Shown piece after piece: positions 53,133-62,133 of a DNA stretch of 64,000 nt; within the stretch, counting starts at the first letter, position 1; each line of letters starts with the position of its first letter. Below the pieces are notes generated by a model. That model did not search any database and was not told the origin of the DNA. It worked only from the letters and a program-made list of their open reading frames with translations. Both the position numbers and the translations under genes were made by a program. Origin of the DNA: Pirellulaceae bacterium (GTDB lineage Bacteria; Planctomycetota; Planctomycetia; Pirellulales; Pirellulaceae); the NCBI GenBank assembly GCA_023382975.1, contig JAHDXO010000040.1, forward strand, positions 38,882 to 102,881, written 5' to 3'.

Positions 53133-53159
53133 CACCCGCTCGGTTGTAGCGAGCGGGTG
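53133..53159 (+). promoter_or_regulatory. Hairpin in the integrase leader
   Basis: A perfect 10-bp stem, CACCCGCTCG/CGAGCGGGTG, with loop GTTGTAG, 40 nt before the integrase start. The same hairpin with one changed pair occurs at 63628-63654 before a dead integrase copy. It may control integrase expression or be a terminator for upstream transcription. Confidence 0.65.
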
Positions 53160-53198
53160 CAAAGAACACCACCTGATTTTTGCGAAGGAGGTAGTGTC

Positions 53199-54398
53199 GT
53201 GGCTCGAAAGTCTAACACATCCAATTCGAGCGGAAAACCTGCCAAGCCGTCGAAGTCGTTTCCGCTGACCGCCCACAATTCTGGCCAGTGGGCAAAACAC
53301 TTCAATCGGCGCATGTACTACTTCGGTTCGTGGCGAACCGATCCCAAGGGCACCGAGGCGTTGAAGCGGTTCGAGCGGGAATGGCCGTTCATTCTGGACG
53401 GTCGGACACCACCGCCCGTGGATACCGGCGACGGCTGTACCATCGCGTTGCTGTGCAATTCGTTCCTCACGTCGAAGACTCGCAAGATGGAGTCGGGCGA
53501 GCTATCTGGTCATACGTTCGGCCAGTACCGCACAACTACCGATCGGCTGGTCGCGTTCTTCGGGAAGGAACGTCGCGTCGACGATCTGCGGCCGGCCGAC
53601 TTCGAGCGGTTCCGTCAATCGCTGGCTAGTACGCTGGGCGTGGTCGCGCTGAAGAATGAGATCAACAGGACTCGCATCGTCTTCAAGTACGGCTTCGATC
53701 AGCGGTTGATTGACCGTCCGGTCCACTACGGCCAGAGTTTCGACAAGCCGGCCGCTAAGGCGATTCGCAAGTCCCGCAACGAAGCGGGGCCGAATCTGCT
53801 TGAAGCCGCGGAAGTGCAATCCATCCTGGGCGCCGCCGATCCGATCTTGCGGGCGATGGTGTACCTGGGCGTCAACTGCGGTCTCGGGAATTCGGACGTC
53901 GCGAATCTGCCGATCAGCGCCATCGACTTCGAGGGGGGCTGGTTGAATTTTCCGCGGCCGAAAACCGAGATTGCCCGCAAGTGCAAGTTGTGGCCGGAGA
54001 CGATCACGGCGCTGCAGGCTGCCATCGAACAGCGCCCCAAGCCGAAGAATCCGGCCGATTCGCAGATGGTGTTCCTGACCGTTCAAGGCAATCGGTATGC
54101 CAGAGTCACCGAGAGCGAGACCACCGCGGGGAAGTTCGCCTACGTCAACACGGTCGGTCAACGCTTCGGGGCTCTGCTAAAGAAGCTGGGAATCAACGGC
54201 CGGAAGCGGCTGGGGTTCTACACGTTGCGCCATTGTTTCGAGACCGCGGCCGGCGAATCGTGCGACCAAGTAGCGGTCGATGCGTGCATGGGCCATGCCG
54301 ATCATTCAATGGCGGCTGCCTACCGCGAGCGCATCAGCGACGACCGCCTGGTTCGCGTGTCCGAGACGGTGCGGACATGGTTGTTCGGCCAGGATTGA
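53199..54398 (+). CDS. Divergent tyrosine integrase of element B
   Basis: A 399-residue integrase. The Ser/Lys-rich start (MARKSNTSNSSGKPAKPSKS) is followed by a core-binding region and catalytic domain: VNCGLGNSDVANLPISAIDF, FYTLRHCFETAAGES, CMGHADHSMAAAYRERI. Arg and His of box II read Y-T-L-R-H, and the first catalytic Arg (usually GLR) is Gly-Leu-Gly here, whereas Lys (RPKTEIARK), the second Arg, GH and Tyr are in place. The GTG at 53199 has GAAGGAGGT upstream. This type is, from memory, widespread in Planctomycetota. It probably mediates insertion at tRNA-Leu. Confidence 0.88.
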   Translation: MARKSNTSNSSGKPAKPSKSFPLTAHNSGQWAKHFNRRMYYFGSWRTDPKGTEALKRFEREWPFILDGRTPPPVDTGDGCTIALLCNSFLTSKTRKMESGELSGHTFGQYRTTTDRLVAFFGKERRVDDLRPADFERFRQSLASTLGVVALKNEINRTRIVFKYGFDQRLIDRPVHYGQSFDKPAAKAIRKSRNEAGPNLLEAAEVQSILGAADPILRAMVYLGVNCGLGNSDVANLPISAIDFEGGWLNFPRPKTEIARKCKLWPETITALQAAIEQRPKPKNPADSQMVFLTVQGNRYARVTESETTAGKFAYVNTVGQRFGALLKKLGINGRKRLGFYTLRHCFETAAGESCDQVAVDACMGHADHSMAAAYRERISDDRLVRVSETVRTWLFGQD

Positions 54399-54442
54399 CA
54401 CCCCACCCCCGCCCCACCCTACCGATTATCGTCCCCCCCGAA

Positions 54443-54471
54443 AATCGCCAAACTTTTTTGGCGATTTTTTT
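54443..54471 (+). terminator. Intrinsic terminator after the element B integrase
   Basis: The stem AATCGCCAAA/TTTGGCGATT with a short loop is followed by TTTTTT. It ends integrase transcription. Confidence 0.85.
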
Positions 54472-54479
54472 GAATCCCG

Positions 54480-54507
54480 TTGACTTTGCTATTTCGTTCG
54501 ATAAAAT
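54480..54507 (+). promoter_or_regulatory. Sigma-70-like promoter of the element B operon
   Basis: TTGACT at 54480-54485 and TAAAAT at 54502-54507 with a 16-bp spacer. It lies directly after the terminator and would drive the DNA-binding and replication genes, leaving a leader of about 380 nt. Confidence 0.6.
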
Positions 54508-54885
54508 CTGCATATCTGGCAAACGGGAATAGCCGCCTGTTTCCAGTGGACTGCATAAACGGATTCGGTGAAATTCCGAAGGAGGCGCCGGAAGGCGGCT
54601 CGCTGCTGACGACGAAATCGGATGGCAGTACGACATGCAGACAGGACGGCAGCTGGCCGCCCGGCAGGTACGACGCGAATCGCCAAGAGGGCGAATCGTT
54701 AGGGTTGCGGCGATGGATCGCCTTCCGGCAACACGAAACAATGGTTTCCCTGATTGTCCGCCAAGAATTCAGGAGTTGCCGGTTCCCGAGCAGCCCGTTC
54801 CGTATCTGAAACAGCAAGGCACCGTGTCTTTGCGCGACGAGTACGCAAAGACGGTTGCCCCTTGTTTTGTTTCAGGAGGAACATC

Positions 54886-55107
54886 GTGCCAATCGATCCA
54901 ACCACCGAGAGTCTGCTGACTCTGCCGGAGGTGGCCCAACGTCTCGGAAAGCATCCAATGACCGTGCGCCGATGGCAGTTTGAAGGCGTGGGGGGATGCT
55001 TACTCGACACCGTCAAAATCGGCGGACGTCGCTACACAAGCGACTTGGCTCTACGTCGATTCTTCGAGGCCATCAATTCCACGAAGGCGCACGACCATGC
55101 CGTCTGA
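54886..55107 (+). CDS. DUF1580-like helix-turn-helix protein
   Basis: A 73-residue protein from GTG at 54886 (AGGAGGA at 54874-54880). TTESLLTLPEVAQRLGKHPM, TVRRWQFEGVGGCLLDTVKI, GGRRYTSDLALRRFFEAI: this matches the DUF1580 family found in planctomycete elements, an excisionase-like HTH with wing. It overlaps the next gene by 11 bp. Probably an excisionase or repressor. Confidence 0.8.
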   Translation: MPIDPTTESLLTLPEVAQRLGKHPMTVRRWQFEGVGGCLLDTVKIGGRRYTSDLALRRFFEAINSTKAHDHAV

Positions 55108-55360
55108 GCGTTTCCTCACGGTCAAGGCCATCGCCGAGACGCTGGGCATCGACCAAGGCAAGGTGCTTTCGTGGATCGGCCGCGGTGAACTGACCGCGAT
55201 CGACGTGAGCGAGCGCCGGGGGGGCCGCCCCCGTTGGCGGATTCCGGCCGCGGCGTGGGAAGACTTCAAGCAATCGCGGTCGAATCGGCCGACACCCCCG
55301 CCCCCTGCACCAAAGCGGCGACGGCGACGAACGGATGCGTTGATCATTGAGTTTTACTGA
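55097..55360 (+). CDS. Excisionase-like DNA-binding protein
   Basis: An 87-residue protein: RFLTVKAIAETLGIDQGKVL, SWIGRGELTAIDVSERRGGR, PRWRIPAAAWEDFKQSR, then a basic tail. It has the typical HTH-plus-wing of the excisionase family. It overlaps the DUF1580 gene and is followed by the primase. Confidence 0.82.
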   Translation: MPSERFLTVKAIAETLGIDQGKVLSWIGRGELTAIDVSERRGGRPRWRIPAAAWEDFKQSRSNRPTPPPPAPKRRRRRTDALIIEFY

Positions 55361-55451
55361 TTCACGGAAGACACCGCCCCCCACCGGCGCGGCAACGAAA
55401 ACGCCCCGCCGATCACGACTTCGGACGGGGCAAGAATGGAATCACACGACA

Positions 55452-57980
55452 ATGGTACGATCACGGACGCAAAAAAGCAAACGCCAACTCCAGCAAATCG
55501 ACACCCAAGCGATTTTATGGGCAGCCGGGGGGCGCTGGCTTGACATCCTCGAGCGAGTCGGCGGAATTCCGCGTCAGCACCTCGACCACAAGCATCATCC
55601 CTGTCCGAAGTGCGGCGGACGTGATCGCTTCCGGCTGATCGACGAACGCGACGGCGCGGTCCTGTGCAACCAGTGCGGACGATCGAACGGCGACGGCATC
55701 GCTTCGGTACGCTGGGCGACCGGCCTATCGTTCCCCGACACGTGCAAGCGAATCTGCGAGTTTATCGGCATCGAAGTTCCCGTCATTGGCCACCAGGTTG
55801 CGCCACAAGCCCACCAGCGAGCGCAGACTCCAGCGGTCGATCAACTTGCCTTCCAACCGTGGAATGAGAACCTCGTCCATCTGTGGTGCCGACACAAGCC
55901 GCCGATTACCCCCGCGGCCGTCCAGTCGGTTGGCGGCAAGCTGGCCAGATACCTCGGGCAATTCACTGTGGTCGCGCTGCCAGTGTGGGGCGAAAAGCTG
56001 ACCGACGGCGAGCCGGTGGGCTGGGTGCTGTACAACACGACGGGGAGGGGGCTGCCGGTTTTCGAGCGGGGATCCTCGGAGCCGACGGGTTGGGTGAAGG
56101 TGAAGACGCTGCCGGGGACCGGCCGGGGGTGGATTGGCAACGTCCAGGATCTCCAGCAGGCCACCACGGTTTGGAAGTTGGAGGGACCGTCTGACGTCCT
56201 GGGGCTGCTGTCTGTGGCCGATCGGCCGGCCGACGTCGCCGTGGTGACCAACGTTCATGGCTGCGGGGAGAATCCGGCCGGGGCACCGTGGATGCTGGAA
56301 TCGCTCCACGGGCGCGCCGTCAACGTCTGTCACGACGCCGACAAGCCGGGGCAGGACGGGGCCACCACCCGGGACAACCGGCCGGGATGGGCTCCGGCGA
56401 TCGCCACCACTGCGAGCGAATGCCGCAACGTGGTCCTGCCCTACGAAATCCAAGACGACCACGGGCCGGACATCCGGGATTGGCTGAACGAGGGCCATGG
56501 CTACCAGGATCTGGTCAAGCTGGCCGACGGCGCGCCCGTCACGAAGCCAGCGGCGAATGCGGACAGCGCTAACCCGCTCGAATCGGTTGATGATCCGTAT
56601 CGACTGGCTCGCCTGTTTCGCAAGGCATACGACCAAGCCGGAAACCCTGGGTTGCATTGGCATCGTGACGAGTGGTATTCGTTCGACGGAGTTGCCTATC
56701 AGGTTGCAAGCCGAAACGAAATCCGAGCGGGTTTTTCCCGGTTCATCAAGGCCGAATTCGACCGCTATGCCATCGAGAAGCTGCAATCAGGCAGTGACGA
56801 AGATTGTACGACCAAGAAGGTGACGCAGCGGGTCGTAAATGACGCACTGCGGGCGCTGGAATCGGAGTGCATTCTGCCGGGGAAACTGGAGTCACCAGCG
56901 TGGATTGGACGCGGCGACGAACCTCCCCCGTTTCCAGCACGCGAGTGCATCATCACGCAATCAGGCATCTTGCACGTTTCCAGCGTGGGCACCTCCGAGG
57001 AATGCTTGGTTCCTTGCACCCCCGCGCTGTTCAGCACGAACGGGCTGCCGTACGGCTACGACTGCGGAGCAGGATGTGATGCATGGATGAACTTTTTGGG
57101 CGAATTGTGGAGTCACGATCCGCAGAGTATCGACGCGCTGCAGGAGTGGTTCGGATACTTTTTGCTTCGAGACACCCGGCAACACAAGCTGTTGATGCTT
57201 GTCGGCGCCCCTCGGTGCGGAAAGGGAACCATCGGGCGAGTTCTCACTGCGATGATTGGGCGGGGCAATTGCGGAAATCCGACGTTGGCAAGCCTTGCTG
57301 GTCCGTTTGGACTGTGGCAGTTGGTCGACAAGCTGGCGGCGATAATTGCCGATGCGCGGCTATCTGTCCGAGCCGACGCCGTGGCAGTAGTGGAGAGGCT
57401 GCTGAGCATCACGGGTGAGGACGCGCAGAACGTCGACCGCAAAAGCCTTCCGACGATGACAGCGGTACACCTCCCCACCCGGTTCATGATTCTGACCAAT
57501 GAACTGCCAGGCATGAAGGACGCATCCGGCGCTTTGTTGACGCGAGTGATTCTGCTGAAACTCACTCGGAGCTTCCTAGGGCATGAAGATCAGACGCTAA
57601 CGTCGAAACTGCTTACAGAGCTTCCAGGCATTTTGAATTGGTCGATCCGTGGATTGCAACGACTTCGCAAACGAGGGTTTTTTCTCCAGCCCGAGAGTGG
57701 GCAGGAACTGCTGAGCGACTTGTCCGAATTGAGTTCTCCGGTACGTGCATTCCTTGATGATCAATGCATCTTCGGGCCGGGCTACAGCGTAGTCGTAGGA
57801 GACCTGTTTGACGCATGGCGTTCTTGGTGCGATGAACGGGGCCGGGATCATCCAGGCACGATGCAATCCTTCGGTCGGGATCTTCGCGCAGTGCGCCCGG
57901 AGATCACTGTGACCCAACGTCGGGTTTTGACTTCGCGCGAAAGATTCTATGAGGGCATTGGCCTAAAAGAGGGTTTTTGA
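55452..57980 (+). CDS. Primase-helicase, P4/D5-like, of element B
   Basis: An 842-residue replication protein. The zinc finger CPKCGGRDRFRLIDE with CNQCG is at about residues 48-78. A TOPRIM part (VWKLEGPSDVLGLLSVADRP and NVCHDADKPGQDG) gives Glu and Asp-x-Asp. The C-terminal helicase has Walker A LMLVGAPRCGKGTIGRVL (about residue 580), then KLAAIIADARLSVRADAVAV and RFMILTNELPGMKDASGALL then TRVILLKLTRS, as in the D5/P4 family. It should initiate replication of the element. The frame is open back to 55347 (TTG), but ATG at 55452 is preferred. Confidence 0.92.
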   Translation: MVRSRTQKSKRQLQQIDTQAILWAAGGRWLDILERVGGIPRQHLDHKHHPCPKCGGRDRFRLIDERDGAVLCNQCGRSNGDGIASVRWATGLSFPDTCKRICEFIGIEVPVIGHQVAPQAHQRAQTPAVDQLAFQPWNENLVHLWCRHKPPITPAAVQSVGGKLARYLGQFTVVALPVWGEKLTDGEPVGWVLYNTTGRGLPVFERGSSEPTGWVKVKTLPGTGRGWIGNVQDLQQATTVWKLEGPSDVLGLLSVADRPADVAVVTNVHGCGENPAGAPWMLESLHGRAVNVCHDADKPGQDGATTRDNRPGWAPAIATTASECRNVVLPYEIQDDHGPDIRDWLNEGHGYQDLVKLADGAPVTKPAANADSANPLESVDDPYRLARLFRKAYDQAGNPGLHWHRDEWYSFDGVAYQVASRNEIRAGFSRFIKAEFDRYAIEKLQSGSDEDCTTKKVTQRVVNDALRALESECILPGKLESPAWIGRGDEPPPFPARECIITQSGILHVSSVGTSEECLVPCTPALFSTNGLPYGYDCGAGCDAWMNFLGELWSHDPQSIDALQEWFGYFLLRDTRQHKLLMLVGAPRCGKGTIGRVLTAMIGRGNCGNPTLASLAGPFGLWQLVDKLAAIIADARLSVRADAVAVVERLLSITGEDAQNVDRKSLPTMTAVHLPTRFMILTNELPGMKDASGALLTRVILLKLTRSFLGHEDQTLTSKLLTELPGILNWSIRGLQRLRKRGFFLQPESGQELLSDLSELSSPVRAFLDDQCIFGPGYSVVVGDLFDAWRSWCDERGRDHPGTMQSFGRDLRAVRPEITVTQRRVLTSRERFYEGIGLKEGF

Positions 57981-58064
57981 TGAAGGTGTCACGCAGTGTC
58001 ACGCGTGACTTTCTTATGCAGAGCATACGCAAGAAAAATAATTACAGTAGGGGGGGCATGGACA

Positions 58065-58421
58065 ATGACAAAGGAAAGTAGGGGGCACATAACATCGGCA
58101 CGCGTGACACTGCGTGACAGTGACACCCCGTGGCCAGAGAATCCCACCGAGGTCTGTCGTCGATTCCTGGGAGCGGTCGCACGGACAAAGCATCCGGACA
58201 GGCGACGCACGAGCTACGGCTTGAAGCACCTCGTTGAGCAGGCCAGCGGCGGACAGACCTACATTCCCGAGCGGCTGCTTGTCGCCGTGGCGCGTGCAAT
58301 GGGTTTCAGTGTCGAGCCTACGTGGTCAAGCAAGGTCGGCAGGCCGGAACGATGCTGGCACCTGGGGATTGATCGACGATCGCTTCGTCGGTTCGTTCAG
58401 CGGCATGGGGTGCAACTATGA
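58065..58421 (+). CDS. Small hypothetical protein
   Basis: A 118-residue protein: VCRRFLGAVARTKHPDRRRT, SYGLKHLVEQASGGQTYIPE, RLLVAVARAMGFSVEP. It looks like a small helical, basic protein with a possible HTH near the middle. The start at 58065 follows a GGGGGG run. No family is recognised. Confidence 0.55.
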   Translation: MTKESRGHITSARVTLRDSDTPWPENPTEVCRRFLGAVARTKHPDRRRTSYGLKHLVEQASGGQTYIPERLLVAVARAMGFSVEPTWSSKVGRPERCWHLGIDRRSLRRFVQRHGVQL

Positions 58422-58518
58422 CCCCTCCCCGAACGGTAGGTACTTTTTCCGATGTTGCCGGAAGACCCCCAAGGGAACACATAGATATTCGCACACACTT
58501 GCTTTTCGTTTGGCGTTT

Positions 58519-58541
58519 CCCCCGTTTTTTCGGGGCTTTTT
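58519..58541 (+). terminator. Intrinsic terminator
   Basis: CCCCG/CGGGG stem with a T-rich loop, followed by TTTTT. It separates the replication genes from the coiled-coil and tape-measure genes. Confidence 0.7.
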
Positions 58542-58579
58542 GAGTTTTTTCGAGTTTCGAGCATAGGAGACATGCACCG

Positions 58580-59125
58580 ATGGGGAGTCAATTTTCAATG
58601 AGCAGACAGACGAAGAACCGGCAACCTGCCGGGGGGGCAACCCGCATCGACGTTCCGGCCGAATTGGCGCGGCTGCCGAGCGGGTTCGCGTATGCCGTGG
58701 CTGGCCACGATCACCGCGAACACGCGGTTCGAGTTCATGCCGCGCTGCTGGCCGAGGAAGTAGCCCTGGGGCTGGGCACGCAACGCATGGATTTCGTGGA
58801 ACGAATCAAGGGCCATGCGTTGACGGCAGGCGAGCGGGAAATGCGGCGACAATTCGAGGCCGGGCTGCAGGCCGATGATTTTCTGGCCGAACATGGTGAT
58901 GAGATCGAGGCACTACCGCAGAAGCTGGCCGAGGCAGACAAGTCGCTGGCGCTGGCCGATGCTGCGCTGATCGAGGCGCAACGCCGGCGGGATGCGGCTG
59001 CTATCCAAGTCGAGCGGGCGCGACGATTCGCCAAGCAAGTGGAGGATGCACGACGCGCGACCAACCCGAGCGATCCAGCGGTTGTGCATGGTCTGGCGCA
59101 TGCGCGATCGCTTCGCGCGAACTGA
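58580..59125 (+). CDS. Coiled-coil hypothetical protein
   Basis: A 181-residue protein. Residues about 75-170 are rich in Ala, Glu, Arg and Gln in heptad style (LADAALIEAQRRRDAAAIQV, ERARRFAKQVEDARRATNP). The N-terminal part (GATRIDVPAELARLPSGFAY, DFVERIKGHALTAGEREMR) is not recognised. ATG at 58580 has TAGGAG upstream; a second Met at 58598 is possible. Position before the tape-measure gene suggests a virion- or tail-related role, which is inference only. Confidence 0.6.
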   Translation: MGSQFSMSRQTKNRQPAGGATRIDVPAELARLPSGFAYAVAGHDHREHAVRVHAALLAEEVALGLGTQRMDFVERIKGHALTAGEREMRRQFEAGLQADDFLAEHGDEIEALPQKLAEADKSLALADAALIEAQRRRDAAAIQVERARRFAKQVEDARRATNPSDPAVVHGLAHARSLRAN

Positions 59126-59172
59126 GACTGTGCAGGACGGCGGGCGCTGCGTGGCGCCCGGGCTGCAAAGCC

Positions 59173-59214
59173 GCGCCGACGGGATCCTCCAACCCGTCGG
59201 CGCCCGTCCGTTTT
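59173..59214 (+). terminator. Strong hairpin, likely terminator
   Basis: An 11-bp perfect stem, GCGCCGACGGG/CCCGTCGGCGC, with a 9-nt loop, then TTTT at 59211-59214. It follows the coiled-coil gene. Confidence 0.6.
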
Positions 59215-59270
59215 GTTCGAGTTTCGAGTTTTGAGTTTCGATTTCTGAGGTTTTTCTGAAAGGACATGCG

Positions 59271-59504
59271 ATGTTTGAAAATTTGGAACTGAAGGCGAAA
59301 CAGGATGCGTTCTACGCACAACTGACGCCCGGCGAGCGGGAAGTCTTCGATGCGGCGCGCCGAGCCGGCTCGAGTTTCGGCCAGGCGGAGTTGTGCTTGA
59401 CGAACCACCGGCGGCGCGTGGCCAAAGCGGCTGCCAAGAGCCGGTCGACGCCAACCATGCCGAGTCGGCCGACGCCGACGACCGCCAGGCCTTCGATCGC
59501 ATGA
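59271..59504 (+). CDS. Small hypothetical protein
   Basis: A 77-residue protein, MFENLELKAKQDAFYAQLTP, then GEREVFDAARRAGSSFGQAE and a Lys/Arg-rich, Ser/Thr/Pro-rich end. AAAGGACATGCG lies before the ATG. It has no recognised domain and precedes the tape-measure gene by 225 bp without a gene in between. Confidence 0.5.
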   Translation: MFENLELKAKQDAFYAQLTPGEREVFDAARRAGSSFGQAELCLTNHRRRVAKAAAKSRSTPTMPSRPTPTTARPSIA

Positions 59505-59729
59505 ACCGCTCGTCACCCGCGTTGTTGGCGGCGCTGTCACGTTGCTGTAACTTTGTCGCCGTCCGCGCGTGGCCGAAAGGCGATCGCTGCCTTTTTTGAG
59601 TTCCCGATGGTGGCGAGCGCGCGGGCGGCAGGTGTGGGAGGGACGGTAGTAGCCGGTTGTCCTGCCGTCGCTCTCTCGCCGTTTTTTCATCTGAGGCAAA
59701 ACAAGCATTTTGATTTGAAGGGGATTTTC

Positions 59730-61829
59730 ATGAGCGCCAGCACCATCAAGGCCGGGCGGGCAGCCATCGAGGCATTTCTCGACGACAAGAAGCTGTCGGC
59801 TGATCTGAAGGGGATGCAGAGCCGTCTTCGCGTGGCCGGCAACCTAGCGGCCAAAGTCGTCGGGGGGGCGATGCTGGCGACGGCGGGAGCAGCCGTCTAC
59901 AAAATCCGCGAGTCCATGAACGAACTGGACGAGATCGGCAAGAAATCGCGGACGTTGGGCATGGACCCGGCCGAATTGATGAAGCTGTCCTACGCGGCCA
60001 GTCAAGCCGCCGGCGTGACAGGTGAGGCGTTTGAAAAGGGCTATGGCAAGATGAACGTCTCGTTGCAAGAGGCCCGCATGAAGGCTGGAGAAATGCGGGA
60101 CACGTTCGAAATGCTTGGGCTGGACGCGGAGCAATTGGCAGCCATGCGGGCGCCCGAGCGGATGCGAGCATTGGCCGACGCCTTCGCAGCGATCGACGAC
60201 CCGGCGAAAAAAGCCTATCTGGCGTCCAAGATTTTCGGCCGCGGCCAGCAGGACATGATTACGCTGCTGTCGTCGGGGGGCGGTGAAATCGACCGGCTGA
60301 CGGCCCGCTGGGAGAAGATGACCGGGCTCAAGGGCGGCATGGACACCAGCGCCATCGAGCGAGCCAACGACGCATTGGCCGATATTCAGTTGACGTTGCA
60401 GGCCGTGTTCCAAAAGGCGACGCTGGACAACGCGAAGGACTTGGCGGTCGCGTTCGAAATGATCGCAGCGGCGGCAATGAAGGCCACCGGTGCAGATGCA
60501 GATGGTGGCGGCCAGGGTGAGCAACGGTGGATTCCGTGGGCGGCTGATGTGGGCCAAGTCGTGGGCGATCCGTTCCTTGCGTGGCTGGATGGCATGAAGA
60601 CGACATCGGGCGGGGTCGGTACCGCGGCTGGCGAATTGTTCGCTGGGAACTTCAGCGAGGCTGCTTCTGGCGTTTGGCAAGCGGCTGGAGGCTGGCGGGA
60701 GGCTATGATAGGTCCGCTTCGTGCAATTTCGGGCACCCTGAGCGGCAAAGAGCGAAGTTGGGGTGAACGAATTTCCGACGTCGCCGACGCATTGGAGGCC
60801 GCCAAGGTCGCAGCGGATGCTACGGCGGAAGCCGATCGCAAGCTGGCCGAAGAACAGGCCGCGGCGGCGGCATCGGCCGCGGAGCTGGCAGACAAGCAGG
60901 AAGCCTACGCCGAATCGGCCCGCGGCGTGGTGGAGAAGTTGCGCGAGCAGGTCGAGTACTTCGGCAAGACGGCTGAAGAAATCGCCATCCTGAAGCTGCG
61001 GGCGGGGGAAGCCGGGGAAGAGTCCGGAACGCTGGCCGACGAACTGGAGCGGCTGGCCAAGGCGCACGAGGAGCTGAAGGCCGCGGAGGGGCTGACCGAA
61101 TCGATTCGCAAGATGGCGGCCGGGTTCCGTGAGGAAGCCGAATCGGTGGGCCGGACGGCTGAAGAGATCGAGCGGCTGAAGATGGCTCGCCTGGAGGCCG
61201 ATCCCAACGCGGACCCCGGTTACATCGACGAAATGCGAAGCGCCTACCAGGAACTGGCCGACGCGCGGGCAGCGACCGCCGCGGCTGACGTGGAGCGGCA
61301 ACTACGCGACGACGTGGACGCACTCACGCAATCCTATATCGACCTGGCCGAGACGATCGGCCGGACGCAGGAGGAGCTGGAGGATCGCGAGATTCAACAA
61401 CTGCGGGACCGGGGGGCGGGAGAGGTCGAGATTCAGACCGCCGTTGAGGCCCTGGCTGCCGTCCGGGCCGCACGGGCGAAAGCAGACGCCGAAGCCCTGC
61501 GCGATTCGCTCAAGACCGCTCAGGAGCGATACGACGAAGAACTGGCGATGTACGATCGGATGCGAGCTGACCAGTTGATTTCGGACGAGGAGCACGAGAA
61601 GGCACGGGCCGCGCTGGCAAAACGGCTCGGGCTCGACAAAGCCGACGACGTGGAGAAACGGATCAGCGTGGCGGGGACGTTCAGCGGCTACCGTCTGGCC
61701 GGGCAGTTCGGCGGGGCTGAAATAACAGCCAAAGAGCAGTTGGCCGAAACAAAACGTATGCGGGCCGCAACCGAGCGTTGGTTGGATGTTGGCGAGCGAA
61801 TCGTTGACAAGCTGGAGGCGCGGCACTGA
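59730..61829 (+). CDS. Phage tail tape-measure-like protein
   Basis: A 699-residue protein with tape-measure features. The N-terminal region reads STIKAGRAAIEAFLDDKKLS, then KGMQSRLRVAGNLAAKVVGG and MLATAGAAVYKIRESMNELD. The segment KSRTLGMDPAELMKLSYAAS, then QAAGVTGEAFEKGYGKM is typical of tape-measure domains that follow the first coil. KKAYLASKIFGRGQQDM and LLSSGGGEI are also typical. A long Ala/Glu/Arg coiled coil (residues about 345-650) follows. Tape-measure length sets tail length in phages. No other tail gene is seen in the element. Confidence 0.75.
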   Translation: MSASTIKAGRAAIEAFLDDKKLSADLKGMQSRLRVAGNLAAKVVGGAMLATAGAAVYKIRESMNELDEIGKKSRTLGMDPAELMKLSYAASQAAGVTGEAFEKGYGKMNVSLQEARMKAGEMRDTFEMLGLDAEQLAAMRAPERMRALADAFAAIDDPAKKAYLASKIFGRGQQDMITLLSSGGGEIDRLTARWEKMTGLKGGMDTSAIERANDALADIQLTLQAVFQKATLDNAKDLAVAFEMIAAAAMKATGADADGGGQGEQRWIPWAADVGQVVGDPFLAWLDGMKTTSGGVGTAAGELFAGNFSEAASGVWQAAGGWREAMIGPLRAISGTLSGKERSWGERISDVADALEAAKVAADATAEADRKLAEEQAAAAASAAELADKQEAYAESARGVVEKLREQVEYFGKTAEEIAILKLRAGEAGEESGTLADELERLAKAHEELKAAEGLTESIRKMAAGFREEAESVGRTAEEIERLKMARLEADPNADPGYIDEMRSAYQELADARAATAAADVERQLRDDVDALTQSYIDLAETIGRTQEELEDREIQQLRDRGAGEVEIQTAVEALAAVRAARAKADAEALRDSLKTAQERYDEELAMYDRMRADQLISDEEHEKARAALAKRLGLDKADDVEKRISVAGTFSGYRLAGQFGGAEITAKEQLAETKRMRAATERWLDVGERIVDKLEARH

Positions 61830-62006
61830 TGACGGTCACGATCCAGGAACAACCTTGCAAAACCAGACAGCCACATCCAGAAATGGCAACAAATTTTCCC
61901 TGCTAGCGTCCGGCGATGTTGACACCGCTTTCGTCATTGTCGAAAATTCGGAAGTCAAAACCAAGTCTTCGGACGTGGATAGCAGGAAAGTCGATGATTA
62001 CAAAAG

Positions 62007-62102
62007 AGCCGCATCCCCGGTTTGCCGTGCGCACGTGGCAACACATGCGCTGGTGGTCTTGCTACCGCCATGACAACGACAGACCGGGGTTGCGGCTTTT
62101 TT
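62007..62102 (+). terminator. Long-loop inverted repeat with T-tract, terminator or structured RNA
   Basis: AGCCGCATCCCCGGTT (62007-62022) pairs with 62082-62097 (GACCGGGGTTGCGGCT) at 14 of 16 positions, followed by TTTTTT. The loop is about 59 nt. It ends the tape-measure transcript, and the large loop could be a structured RNA. It lies in the 304-bp gap after the gene, where no other gene is supported. Confidence 0.5.
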
Positions 62103-62133
62103 GCTGCGCGGATGCCGCGCAGGGGAGGCGCAG

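Larger units (their letters stand above)
54399..54885 (+). other. Leader region between integrase and DNA-binding genes
   Basis: 487 bp with a terminator, a promoter and several weak open frames, none convincing (a possible 95-residue frame at 54635-54919 overlaps the next gene and lacks a protein-like sequence). It probably holds the control signals of element B. Confidence 0.55.
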
